Assembly: GCA_910585015.1 (NCBI GenBank) | Contig: CAJUCT010000055.1 | Span: forward strand, 1-18,991 | From: an uncultured Acetatifactor sp. | GTDB lineage: Bacteria > Bacillota > Clostridia > Lachnospirales > Lachnospiraceae | Reading direction: 5' to 3' | DNA: 18,991 nt | In this document: positions 5,556 through 12,282 of the stretch, piece by piece | Position numbering within the stretch: the first letter of the stretch is position 1 | Layout: every line of letters starts with the position of its first letter | The notes under the pieces: model-generated | The model's database searches: none | Seen by the model: the letters and a program-made list of their open reading frames with translations, nothing else | Told to the model about the DNA's origin: nothing | Made by a program: the position numbers and the translations under genes

Positions 5556-6377
5556 ATGAATGAGAAAGTCAAAAGATTGGCGCCTACACAGGATGTGTTG
5601 AGAGAACTTTTTTTGAAATCAGGAAACCGCTGTGCTTTTCCGGGATGCCATAATGTCATGATGAATGAGCAGGGAGATTTCATAGGACAAATATGTCATA
5701 TAGAAGCGGCGGAGGAAGGTGGTGAACGTTTCAATCCGAATATGACTAATGAAGAAAGGCGTTCATTTGATAACCTTATGCTGATGTACTATGAACATCA
5801 TGTAGTAACAAATAATGTTGCTGAATATCCTGTGGCTAAACTGAAAAAGATGAAAAAGGATCATGAGGATAAATTTTCTGGAATAATTCAAAAAATGAGT
5901 AACTCGATTATGGATTATGGAAAGGTAAGTAATTTTACAACATCGAAAGTTTGTCATAAACTATCAGATGTATTGGAATATGGTTGTTCAGATTATGAAA
6001 ATGCTGAAAATTCAAGAGTGTTAAATACAGTGTTAAACAAACTAATTGATGTGCCTATTGAGACTCGTTCACTTCTTGCTATCATGGTTGATCGTTCTTT
6101 TTCGGATGTTCTAGGAAATTGCAACGTACCACTACATGAAATAGAATCAGCTATATGTATGGATGCATCTTATATACTTTTACAAATTGATATCTTAAAA
6201 CGCAGGAGATTGATTTCAGAACCTGATACTGATGAGTATGGATGCCCTTTTTGTGTATTATATGGAGATTATGAAACAGGTTGGAATTATTGGAATGATA
6301 TTCGTGATTTTTGTAAAATAACAGGTATCCCAACCAGTGAAATATGCGTGAATTTGAATTTTTCATTGTTTGATTAG
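5556..6377 (+). CDS. HNH-motif protein with extra C-terminal region (moron cargo)
   Basis: A 273-residue protein starting at ATG 5556, behind AGAGGA. Residues 10-108 resemble an HNH nuclease module. The pattern is C26-x4-C31 (CAFPGC), CHIEA with H48, FDNLM with N73, then E-H-H at 80-82, followed by a YPVAKLKKMKKDHE tail. The usual Leu-Cys before the His pair is Met-Tyr-Tyr here, so one zinc ligand may be missing or moved. The C-terminal ~160 residues are not recognised. Residues near 185-225, with MDASYILLQIDILKRRRLIS, look like a winged-helix or protein-binding fold. The gene is A+T-rich (one 60-base stretch at 5941 has 18 G+C, against 34 at 4141 in terL). It has its own promoter and terminators. 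Likely a lysogen-expressed nuclease or defence factor; a packaging HNH is less likely given its size. Confidence 0.75.
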   Translation: MNEKVKRLAPTQDVLRELFLKSGNRCAFPGCHNVMMNEQGDFIGQICHIEAAEEGGERFNPNMTNEERRSFDNLMLMYYEHHVVTNNVAEYPVAKLKKMKKDHEDKFSGIIQKMSNSIMDYGKVSNFTTSKVCHKLSDVLEYGCSDYENAENSRVLNTVLNKLIDVPIETRSLLAIMVDRSFSDVLGNCNVPLHEIESAICMDASYILLQIDILKRRRLISEPDTDEYGCPFCVLYGDYETGWNYWNDIRDFCKITGIPTSEICVNLNFSLFD

Positions 6378-6402
6378 TAGACTTAATTTAAAAAGTCTAT
6401 TA
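6375..6402 (+). terminator. A+T-rich hairpin at end of HNH cargo gene
   Basis: TAGTAGACTT (6375-6384) pairs with AAGTCTATTA (6393-6402), ten pairs with one G-U and an 8-base loop. It starts within the stop codon of the cargo gene. The downstream U-tract is poor (TTG), so termination here may be weak. The next hairpin at 6409 is stronger. Confidence 0.45.
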
Positions 6403-6408
6403 TTGTAA

Positions 6409-6437
6409 AAGGCATCTCTTCGGAGGTGCTTTCTTTT
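6409..6437 (+). terminator. Rho-independent terminator with TTCG tetraloop
   Basis: Bases 6409-6418 pair with 6423-6432 (ten pairs, two G-U) around a TTCG tetraloop, followed by CTTTTTG. The stem, the very stable loop and the T-run fit an intrinsic terminator. It sits between the HNH cargo gene and the portal ribosome binding site. It would insulate the two units unless late transcription reads through by antitermination. Confidence 0.7.
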
Positions 6438-6460
6438 TGCCTGTTTTTAAGGAGGTGCCT

Positions 6461-7717
6461 ATGAAACTGTCATCCATTTTTGGAATGAGGGGTGCGAGGG
6501 ATAAGCCAAAGGACAGCTACGGCGGCCAGGCTTATTCCTTTTTCTTTGGGAGAAGCACCAGCGGAAAGAATGTAAATGAGCGTACCGCCATGCAGACCAC
6601 GGCGGTCTATTCCTGTGTGCGGATACTGGCGGAGGCGGTGGCATCGCTCCCCATCCATGTGTACCGCTATACGGAAACGGGAAAAGAGCGTGTGTATGAC
6701 CATCCGCTCTATTATTTACTCCATGACGAGCCGAACCCGGAGATGACTTCCTTCGTGTTCCGGGAGACGCTGATGAGCCACCTCCTCATATGGGGCAATG
6801 CCTACGCGCAGGTCATCCGGGACGGGAGCGGCAGGGTGTTATCTTTATATCCATTGCTCCCGGACAAGATGGAGGTTGACCGTGACGGGCATGGGCGGCT
6901 TTTCTACACTTACACCCGGAACACCGATGAGAACCCCAACTTTTCCGAGTATGGCAGGGTGCGCCTTAAGCCGGAGGATGTGCTGCATATCCCCGGTCTT
7001 GGCTTTGACGGGCTGGTGGGGTATTCGCCCATCGCTATGGCAAAGAACGCGGTGGGCATGACGCTGGCCTGCGAGGAATACGGCGCGTCCTTTTTCGAGA
7101 ACGGGGCGACACCGGGAGGCGTGCTGGAGCATCCGGGGGTACTGAAAGACCCGGCGAAGGTAAGGGAGAGCTGGCATTCCGTTTACGGCGGCTCGAAGAA
7201 TGCCGGGAAGGTCGCCGTTTTGGAGGAGGGCATGAAGTACCAGCAGATCGGGATTCCCCCGGAGGAAGCACAGTTTTTGGAGACGCGGAAGTTCCAGATA
7301 GACGAGATCGCAAGGCTGTACCGCATCCCGCCGCACATGGTGGGGGACCTTGACAAGAGCAGCTTTAGCAATATCGAGCAGCAGTCTTTGGAATTCGTGA
7401 AATATACTTTAGACCCGTGGGTGGTCCGCTGGGAGCAGTCCATACAGAGGGCATTATTTCTCCCGCAGGAGAAGAAGGAGTATTTCGTGAAGATGAACGT
7501 GGACGGCCTGCTCCGTGGCGACTACCAGAGCCGTATGAGCGGCTATGCGGTGGGGCGGCAGAACGGGTGGCTCTCCAGTAACGACATCCGCGAGATGGAG
7601 AACATGAATCTTATCCCGGAGGAAGATGGTGGGAACCTCTACCTCATTAATGGGAATCTATGCAAACTTAAAGACGCTGGGCTTCTCGGGAAAGTGCCGG
7701 GGGAACAGGAAAAATAA
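6461..7717 (+). CDS. HK97-family phage portal protein
   Basis: A 418-residue protein that forms the dodecameric ring at one capsid vertex through which DNA enters and leaves. It starts at ATG 6461 behind AAGGAGG; an in-frame TTG at 6437 precedes the ribosome binding site and is rejected. Family blocks are visible: AVYSCVRILAEAVASLPIHV (48-67), HPLYYLLHDEPNPEMT (81-96), LIWGNAYAQVIRDGSGRVLSLYPL (109-132), VLHIPGLGFDGLVGYSPI (about 178-195), and RLYRIPPHMVGDLDKSSFSNIEQQ near 285-310. The C-terminal LSSNDIREMENMN pattern is also typical. The length matches the family. Its neighbours, large terminase before (interrupted by the cargo gene) and protease and capsid after, give the standard head-gene order. 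Confidence 0.95.
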   Translation: MKLSSIFGMRGARDKPKDSYGGQAYSFFFGRSTSGKNVNERTAMQTTAVYSCVRILAEAVASLPIHVYRYTETGKERVYDHPLYYLLHDEPNPEMTSFVFRETLMSHLLIWGNAYAQVIRDGSGRVLSLYPLLPDKMEVDRDGHGRLFYTYTRNTDENPNFSEYGRVRLKPEDVLHIPGLGFDGLVGYSPIAMAKNAVGMTLACEEYGASFFENGATPGGVLEHPGVLKDPAKVRESWHSVYGGSKNAGKVAVLEEGMKYQQIGIPPEEAQFLETRKFQIDEIARLYRIPPHMVGDLDKSSFSNIEQQSLEFVKYTLDPWVVRWEQSIQRALFLPQEKKEYFVKMNVDGLLRGDYQSRMSGYAVGRQNGWLSSNDIREMENMNLIPEEDGGNLYLINGNLCKLKDAGLLGKVPGEQEK

Positions 7718-7728
7718 ATATACAGGGG

Positions 7729-7755
7729 CAGGCGGAGATATTCTGCCTGTTTTTT
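7729..7755 (+). terminator. Terminator-like hairpin between portal and protease
   Basis: Bases 7729-7737 can pair with 7741-7749 (nine pairs including two G-U) around a 3-base loop. An alternative bulged pairing starts at 7722. A run of six Ts follows. It lies in the 65-base gap between portal and protease genes of one pathway. It may give partial termination or define an mRNA end rather than divide operons. Confidence 0.5.
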
Positions 7756-7782
7756 CTATGCAGAAAGCGAGGTTAGCAGAGA

Positions 7783-8493
7783 ATGAAAAGGAAGTTCTGG
7801 AACTGGATCAAAAACGATGCGGGGGATGAGGAGGAGCGTACCCTCGTGCTGAACGGCGAGATTTCGGATGAGACGTGGTACGGGGATGAGGTGACGCCCG
7901 CCCTGTTCGCAAAGGAGCTGAATGCCGGGAGCGGCAACATCACCGTGTGGATCAATTCACCGGGCGGCGATGTGTACGCCGCGGCACAGATTTACAACAT
8001 GCTCATGGAGTACAAAGGCGATGTGACCGTGAAGGTGGACGCGCTGGCGGCATCCGCAGCGTCCGTCATCGCTATGGCGGGTACCACAGTGCTGATGTCC
8101 CCATTAAGTTTAATGATGATCCACAATCCGATTACAGTAGCTATTGGTGATTCCAAGGAGATGCAGAAGGCGGGGGAGATGTTAAATGAAGTGAAAGAAA
8201 GCATCATGAACGCCTACGAGATCAAGACCGGGATGGACCGCAAGAAGATATCCCACCTAATGGATGCGGAATCGTGGTTTAACGCGAAGAAGGCCGTGGA
8301 GCTGGGCTTTGCGGACGGCATCCTGCATGAAGGGGAAAGTACAGATGAATCAGAGGATGTGGCTATGGAGGGCATGATGTTCTCCCGCACAGCGGTGACA
8401 AACTCCCTGCTGACAAAACTGATTCCGAAAAAGCCGGAGGCGAAAGTACCCATAGAGCAATTGGAAAAAAGGCTGCAACTGTTATCACATTAA
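7783..8493 (+). CDS. ClpP-type head maturation protease (prohead protease)
   Basis: A 236-residue serine protease of the ClpP/S49 group that trims the capsid scaffold domain during prohead maturation. It starts at ATG 7783 with a weak ribosome binding site (GCGAGG, ten bases away), unlike most genes here. Family features are the WINSPGGDVYAAAQIYN block (56-72), the nucleophile S91 in LAASAAS (S94 is the alternative), the base H114 in MIHNP, and an acidic D161/E163 in LMDAESWF. The C-terminal ~55 residues are variable and probably an assembly tail. It acts in the prohead on the product of the next gene, whose N-terminal coiled coil is the expected substrate. The low-strength site could keep protease below capsid levels. 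Confidence 0.93.
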   Translation: MKRKFWNWIKNDAGDEEERTLVLNGEISDETWYGDEVTPALFAKELNAGSGNITVWINSPGGDVYAAAQIYNMLMEYKGDVTVKVDALAASAASVIAMAGTTVLMSPLSLMMIHNPITVAIGDSKEMQKAGEMLNEVKESIMNAYEIKTGMDRKKISHLMDAESWFNAKKAVELGFADGILHEGESTDESEDVAMEGMMFSRTAVTNSLLTKLIPKKPEAKVPIEQLEKRLQLLSH

Positions 8494-8512
8494 ATTTATG
8501 GAGGGAAATGTT

Positions 8513-9727
8513 ATGAGCAAGATTTTAGAACTGAGGGAAAAACGGGCAAAGGCATGGGAGGCGGCGAAGAAGTTCCTCGACAGCAAGAGGGGTGAGGACG
8601 GGCTGCTTTCCGCAGAGGACACCGCCGCCTATGAGAAGATGGAGAAGGAAGTGGTGGATTTGGGGAAGGAGATCGAGCGCCTGGAGCGGCAGGCCGCCAT
8701 TGACGCGGAATTGAATAAACCCACCTCCGAGCCGATCACCAACAAGCCAAATAACCATCCCGATGGGGAGGAAAAGACGGGCAGGGCGACTGATAATTAC
8801 AGGAGGACGTTCTGGAACGCCATGCGCCGGAAGAACTTCTTCGATGTGGAGAACGCCCTGCAGGTGGGGACGGATTCCGAGGGCGGCTACCTTGTGCCGG
8901 ACGAGTTCGAGCATACGCTGGTGGAGGCTTTGGAGGAAGAGAACTGTTTCCGGGGCCTTGCCACAGTCATCCAGACCTCCAGCGGCGACAGGAAAATCCC
9001 CGTGGTGGCGTCCAAAGGCGAGGCGGCATGGATTGACGAGGAAGGGGCATACCCGGAATCGGACGATTCCTTCGGGCAGGTCTCCATCGGCGCGTTCAAG
9101 GTGGCGACCATGATCAAGGTATCGGATGAACTGTTAAATGACAACGTATTCAACTTAGAGGCTTACATCTCCAAAGAGTTCGGGCGCAGGATCGGGACCA
9201 AGGAGGAGGAAGCCTTTTTCATTGGGGACGGCAAGGGCAAGCCCACGGGCATCCTGAACGCTGCGGGCGGCGCTTCCGATGGCGTAACCACCGCCACGGC
9301 GAACATCACCTTTGATGACGTGATGGATCTCTTTTATTCCCTGAAAGCGCCTTACCGCAAAAAGGCTGTGTGGCTGCTGAATGACACCACCGTGAAAGCC
9401 CTGCGGAAACTGAAAGATAATAACGGGAATTATATCTGGCAGCCGAGTGTCCAGGCGGGCGTACCGGACATGATCTTAAACCGCCCTTACCACACTTCCT
9501 CCTATGTGCCGGAACTGGCGGCGGGAAATAAGGTGATGGCCTTCGGTGACTTTTCCTATTACTGGATTGCTGACAGGCAGGGGCGCTCCTTCAAGCGTCT
9601 GAATGAACTGTTTGCGGCCACCGGGCAGGTGGGATTCCTGGCAAGCCAGAGGGTGGACGGCAAGCTGATCCTTGCCGAAGCGGTAAAGACCATGACGGTG
9701 AAGAAAACTGCATCAGCGGCATCATAA
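8513..9727 (+). CDS. HK97-fold major capsid protein with N-terminal scaffold domain
   Basis: A 404-residue capsid subunit. The frame is open from 8498, but ATG 8513 is the start, placed seven bases after GGAGGG. Residues 1-105 are highly charged and coiled-coil-like, as in the delta scaffold domain removed by the maturation protease. The mature shell domain probably starts near residue 115-125, where GGYLVPDEF (124-132) is the family hallmark. It continues with GDRKIPVVASKGEAAWIDEEGAYPESD (P-loop region) and ends with GFLASQRVDGKLILAEAV. No separate scaffold gene is present, which agrees with an in-cis scaffold. It directly follows the protease by 20 bases, as expected for HK97-like phages. 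Confidence 0.95.
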   Translation: MSKILELREKRAKAWEAAKKFLDSKRGEDGLLSAEDTAAYEKMEKEVVDLGKEIERLERQAAIDAELNKPTSEPITNKPNNHPDGEEKTGRATDNYRRTFWNAMRRKNFFDVENALQVGTDSEGGYLVPDEFEHTLVEALEEENCFRGLATVIQTSSGDRKIPVVASKGEAAWIDEEGAYPESDDSFGQVSIGAFKVATMIKVSDELLNDNVFNLEAYISKEFGRRIGTKEEEAFFIGDGKGKPTGILNAAGGASDGVTTATANITFDDVMDLFYSLKAPYRKKAVWLLNDTTVKALRKLKDNNGNYIWQPSVQAGVPDMILNRPYHTSSYVPELAAGNKVMAFGDFSYYWIADRQGRSFKRLNELFAATGQVGFLASQRVDGKLILAEAVKTMTVKKTASAAS

Positions 9728-9744
9728 GAAAGGGGGCGGCATGG

Positions 9745-10023
9745 ATGGCGGTTCTTACGCTGGAAGAAACGAAACAGTATCTCCGGGTGGACAGTGCGGA
9801 TGAGGACGATTTCATTTCCGGGCTGGTCGAGACCGGGGAAAGCCTGTGTGCGGATGTGGCGCGGATGGATATAGCAGAACTGGAAGCGCACCTCCCGATG
9901 GCGAGGATCGCCGTCCTTTATGCCGCCGCCTACCTTTATGAACACCGGGAGCAGGCAGACCACGGGGAGCTGGTGGGTACGCTGCGCTCCCTTTTATTCG
10001 GCATACGGAGAGAGGTGTTCTGA
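9745..10023 (+). CDS. Head-tail connector protein, HK97 gp6-like
   Basis: A 92-residue, mostly helical protein. The order after the capsid gene and the sequence pattern (LTLEETKQYLRVDSADEDDFISGLV at 4-28, then ARIAVLYAAAYLYEHRE near 53-69) fit the gp6-like connector family that binds under the portal ring. The likely start is ATG 9745, following AGGGGGCGGC. An ATG four bases upstream (9741) is out of frame. It ends at 10023, overlapping the next start by one base (TGATG), a sign of coupled translation. Size matches the family. Confidence 0.88.
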   Translation: MAVLTLEETKQYLRVDSADEDDFISGLVETGESLCADVARMDIAELEAHLPMARIAVLYAAAYLYEHREQADHGELVGTLRSLLFGIRREVF

Positions 10024-10355
10024 TGGCGCTGGGGGAATGGAAAGATAAGATAACCATACAGAAAAGCATAGCTGAAAATGACAAGGCGGGAAACCATATT
10101 TTATCATGGGTGGATTATTACACCTGCCACGCCTATGTGAACAACCTTTCCGGGAAGGAGTATTGGGAGGCGGCGCAGCTTAATGCGGAGAAGGAAGTGT
10201 TCTTCCTCATCCGTTATTGCAGCGAGGCCGCCGCCATTGATACGGAGCATTTCCGCATCCTGTTCCGGGGACAGGTCTATAACATCACGTTCATTGACAA
10301 CGTGAAATACCAGAATAAAACCATAAAGCTGCGGGCGGCTTTGGAAAAGAGGTAA
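10023..10355 (+). CDS. Phage head closure / head-tail adaptor protein
   Basis: A 110-residue protein of the head-tail joining type (SPP1 gp16-like), which plugs the connector after packaging. Evidence is the N-terminal GEWKDKITIQKS (4-15), the central AYVNNLSGKEYWEAAQLNAEK (about 39-59) and the C-terminal FRILFRGQVYNITFIDNVKYQNK strand pattern (78-100). These are the usual beta-barrel blocks of the family. The start ATG 10023 overlaps the connector stop. The short intergenic spacing and the order connector, closure, gp10-like, tail terminator support the assignment. Confidence 0.88.
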   Translation: MALGEWKDKITIQKSIAENDKAGNHILSWVDYYTCHAYVNNLSGKEYWEAAQLNAEKEVFFLIRYCSEAAAIDTEHFRILFRGQVYNITFIDNVKYQNKTIKLRAALEKR

Positions 10356-10357
10356 AT

Positions 10358-10741
10358 GTGTCTGAAAGAAAAGTATCCATCGAGCAGATGGCGGAGGCGG
10401 TCATGGACGGCCTCATTGAGTTTGCCGGGCTTGCCACGGACGTGATGAAGGACTGCGTGACCAAAGCCGGGAACACGGTCAAAACGGAAGTGAAAGCCAA
10501 TGCCCCGGTACGGACGGGGCAGTACAAAAAGGGGTGGGCGGTGAAAAAGCAGAAAGAGACTGCCAATTCCTTAGAACTGGTGGTGCATAACAAAAAGCGT
10601 TACCAGCTCACCCATTTGCTGGAAAAAGGCCATGCCAAGCGGGGCGGCGGGCGTGTCCGGGCATTCCCCCATATCGCCCCTGCGGAACAAGCAGGCATCC
10701 GGGAACTGGAGGAAGGCATCAAAAGGGGGCTGGAAGGATGA
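10358..10741 (+). CDS. HK97 gp10-family tail/connector protein
   Basis: A 127-residue protein starting at GTG 10358, two bases after the previous stop, with AGAGGT as the ribosome binding site. A nearby ATG at 10356 is out of frame. The family pattern is present: a long N-terminal helix (MAEAVMDGLIEFAGLATDVMKD), a VKANAPVRTGQYKKGW segment near 47-62, and a LTHLLEKGHAKRGGGRVRAFPHIAPA segment near 84-109. The Gly-His and Pro-His residues of that last segment are typical. It belongs to the head-tail interface complex. Its stop overlaps the next start as ATGA. Confidence 0.9.
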   Translation: MSERKVSIEQMAEAVMDGLIEFAGLATDVMKDCVTKAGNTVKTEVKANAPVRTGQYKKGWAVKKQKETANSLELVVHNKKRYQLTHLLEKGHAKRGGGRVRAFPHIAPAEQAGIRELEEGIKRGLEG

Positions 10742-11055
10742 ACTATGATGATGTGATAAAAATGGTAGGCGAGATGGGATTGCCTTTCGCCTATGACCAT
10801 TTTGTCGAGGGCGAATCCCCGGAGCCGCCCTTCCTCGTATTTTTATATCCCAAAGCTGCCAATTTCGCAGCGGACGGGATCGCGTATTTCAAAATAAACC
10901 AGCTTGACATTGAACTGTACACCGATCTAAAAAATCCCGATCTGGAAGAAACCATAGAGGCGGTGCTTTTGAAGCACGGTATTTTCTATAGGAAATCAGA
11001 AACGTGGATTGAATCGGAGAAGCTGTACGAAGTTTTGTATGAAATGGAGGTCTGA
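10738..11055 (+). CDS. Probable tail terminator / tail completion protein
   Basis: A 105-residue protein assigned mainly by position: between the gp10-family gene and the major tail protein, where siphoviruses carry the tail terminator (gpU or SPP1 gp17 type). The sequence has an N-terminal helix, a PPFLVFLYPK strand near 30-39, a QLDIELYTDLKNPDLEETIEAVLLKHGIFYRKSE helix-strand unit, and a final ESEKLYEVLYEMEV strand. This order resembles DUF3168-like tail completion folds. It starts at ATG 10738, overlapping the upstream stop by four bases. It ends just before ATGGAGG, which serves the next gene. Confidence in a tail role is good; the exact family is uncertain. Confidence 0.75.
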   Translation: MNYDDVIKMVGEMGLPFAYDHFVEGESPEPPFLVFLYPKAANFAADGIAYFKINQLDIELYTDLKNPDLEETIEAVLLKHGIFYRKSETWIESEKLYEVLYEMEV

Positions 11056-11056
11056 A

Positions 11057-11653
11057 ATGAAGAACAACAATAAAGTGAAATTCAACATCTGCAACTGCCA
11101 TTATGCCCTGCAGAAAACACAGGAGAATGGGGAAATCGGATTTGAGACTCCCGTGGCAATGCCCGGCGCGGTTTCCATCGCCTTAGACCCCAACGGGGAG
11201 CCGGAATCGTTCTATGCGGACGGCATCGAGTATTACATCATAGCCAACAACATGGGCTATGACGGCGACTTGGAGCTTGCTCTCATTCCTGAAAGTTTCC
11301 GCACGGACGTGCTGAAGGAGGAAGCGGACAATAATGAGGTGCTGGTGGAGAACGCCCATTCCGAGACGGCGGCCTTTGCGCTGCTGTTCGAGTTTGACGG
11401 TGACATCCGCAAAATCCGCCATGTGCTGTATAACTGTTCCGCAAGCCGCCCCAAGATCGAGGGCAAGACCAATGAGGAGAGCCGGGAGGTGCAGACGGAG
11501 ACGCTGACCATCAAGGCAAGGCCGCTGGCAAGCGGCTATGTGAAAGCCAAGACGGGCAATAAGACATCTGCGGAGACGTATGCCAACTGGTATAAGAGCG
11601 TGTATCTGCCGGAACCCAAAGCGGTGGATGCAGAGACAGAAGGACAGGGATAA
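11057..11653 (+). CDS. Major tail protein, phi13-like family
   Basis: A 198-residue tail tube subunit. The start is ATG 11057, behind ATGGAGG; an upstream in-frame ATG at 11009 lies inside the preceding gene with no good ribosome binding site. It resembles the phi13-family major tail protein: NNKVKFNICNCHYALQ at the start, then FETPVAMPGAVSIALDPNGEPESFYADGIEYYI (residues 30-62), with GYDGDLELALIPESFR and FALLFEFDGDIRKIRHVLYNCSASRP later. The last strands contain TETLTIKARPL. It forms hexameric rings stacked around the tape measure. The position before the chaperone genes is standard. Confidence 0.92.
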   Translation: MKNNNKVKFNICNCHYALQKTQENGEIGFETPVAMPGAVSIALDPNGEPESFYADGIEYYIIANNMGYDGDLELALIPESFRTDVLKEEADNNEVLVENAHSETAAFALLFEFDGDIRKIRHVLYNCSASRPKIEGKTNEESREVQTETLTIKARPLASGYVKAKTGNKTSAETYANWYKSVYLPEPKAVDAETEGQG

Positions 11654-11668
11654 GGAGGCTGAAAGGAT

Positions 11669-12034
11669 ATGAGCATTGTCAGAAAAATAGAAATAGACGG
11701 GCAGGATGTACTTTTTAAGGCATCGGCGGCAATCCCGCGCATCTACAGACTGAAATTTCAGAGAGACATTTATAAAGATTTGCGGATTCTGGAGAAAAGC
11801 ATCGGGGAAGGGGATGAGGAGAATTCCAACCTCGATTTATTTTCGCTTGAAATGTTTGAGAATATCGCATACACGATGGCGAAGCACGCCGACCCGCAGA
11901 TACCGAATGAAGTGGACGAATGGCTGGACGGATTCAACACCTTTTCCATTTACCAGGTATTGCCGCAGCTTATAGAACTGTGGGGCTTGAACGTGCAGAC
12001 GGATGTGGAGGCTAAAAAAACTTCGCCCAACTGA
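11669..12034 (+). CDS. Tail assembly chaperone, first frame (gpG-like)
   Basis: A 121-residue protein, mostly helical, at the position of lambda gpG between major tail protein and tape measure. It begins at ATG 11669 with AAGGAGG and GAAAGG upstream. The start MSIVRKIEIDGQDVLFKASAA and the LFSLEMFENIAYTMAKHA segment (near 51-68) match my memory of Gram-positive phage tail chaperones. The gene ends at 12034. Just before, at 12014-12020, there is a run of seven As, read here as AAA AAA A. A small share of ribosomes probably shifts frame there to make a longer form with the 12003-12206 product. Both forms help wrap the tape measure before tube polymerisation. Confidence 0.85.
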   Translation: MSIVRKIEIDGQDVLFKASAAIPRIYRLKFQRDIYKDLRILEKSIGEGDEENSNLDLFSLEMFENIAYTMAKHADPQIPNEVDEWLDGFNTFSIYQVLPQLIELWGLNVQTDVEAKKTSPN

Positions 12035-12206
12035 GCGGGAAATGACCACGCCGCTGTTCCTTCTGCGGTGTGTGCAGCTAGGGCTTTCGATGGCAGACCT
12101 TGAACTGCTCTCCATTGGATTAATCAACGATATGTACTGCGAGAGCCGCAACGATTCCTTTTCCTACGCTGTACTGGCTGATCAGGCCGCGATGGACGCA
12201 TTTTAG
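12003..12206 (+). CDS. Tail assembly chaperone, second frame (gpT-like extension)
   Basis: This frame overlaps the end of the preceding gene by 32 bases and continues to 12206. It is +1 (equal to -2) relative to it. The useful residues after the A-run include MTTPLFLLRCVQLGLSMADLELLSIGLINDMYCESRN, a pattern common in the extension part of Gram-positive tail chaperones. It most likely is not translated alone; it is made by programmed frameshift at A7 (12014-12020), giving a fusion of about 179 residues. Independent translation from ATG 12003, or from a later ATG near 12041 behind GAGCGGG, cannot be ruled out but has a weak ribosome binding site. It ends immediately before the second cargo promoter. 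Confidence 0.8.
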   Translation: MWRLKKLRPTEREMTTPLFLLRCVQLGLSMADLELLSIGLINDMYCESRNDSFSYAVLADQAAMDAF

Positions 12207-12235
12207 TTGAAAAAACAGCCTTTTTCTGCTATGAT
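12207..12235 (+). promoter_or_regulatory. Strong extended -10 promoter for the DUF1835 cargo gene
   Basis: TTGAAA (12207-12212) is a five-of-six -35 box. TATGAT (12230-12235) is a five-of-six -10 box. The spacing is 17 bases and TG (12227-12228) extends the -10. It begins on the base after the chaperone stop codon. Transcription should start near 12242, about 40 bases before GTG 12283. Confidence 0.78.
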
Positions 12236-12254
12236 TGGTAGTAGGAAAAGGCTG
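12216..12254 (+). promoter_or_regulatory. Dyad flanking the cargo promoter: possible operator
   Basis: CAGCCTTTTTC (12216-12226) and GGAAAAGGCTG (12244-12254) form an 11-base inverted repeat with one mismatch. The left arm lies in the -35/-10 spacer and the right arm begins at the expected transcription start. It could be a repressor operator. In read-through transcripts from the tail operon it could also fold as a hairpin. On the - strand it has a T-run after it (terminator form), although no - strand gene is seen nearby. Confidence 0.5.
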
Positions 12255-12282
12255 TGAAATCGTTAAAGGAGATTTGATTGCT

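Noticed and set aside
11009..11056. Longer form of the major tail protein
   Set aside because: The extra 16 residues overlap the preceding gene; ATG 11057 has ATGGAGG at the right distance.
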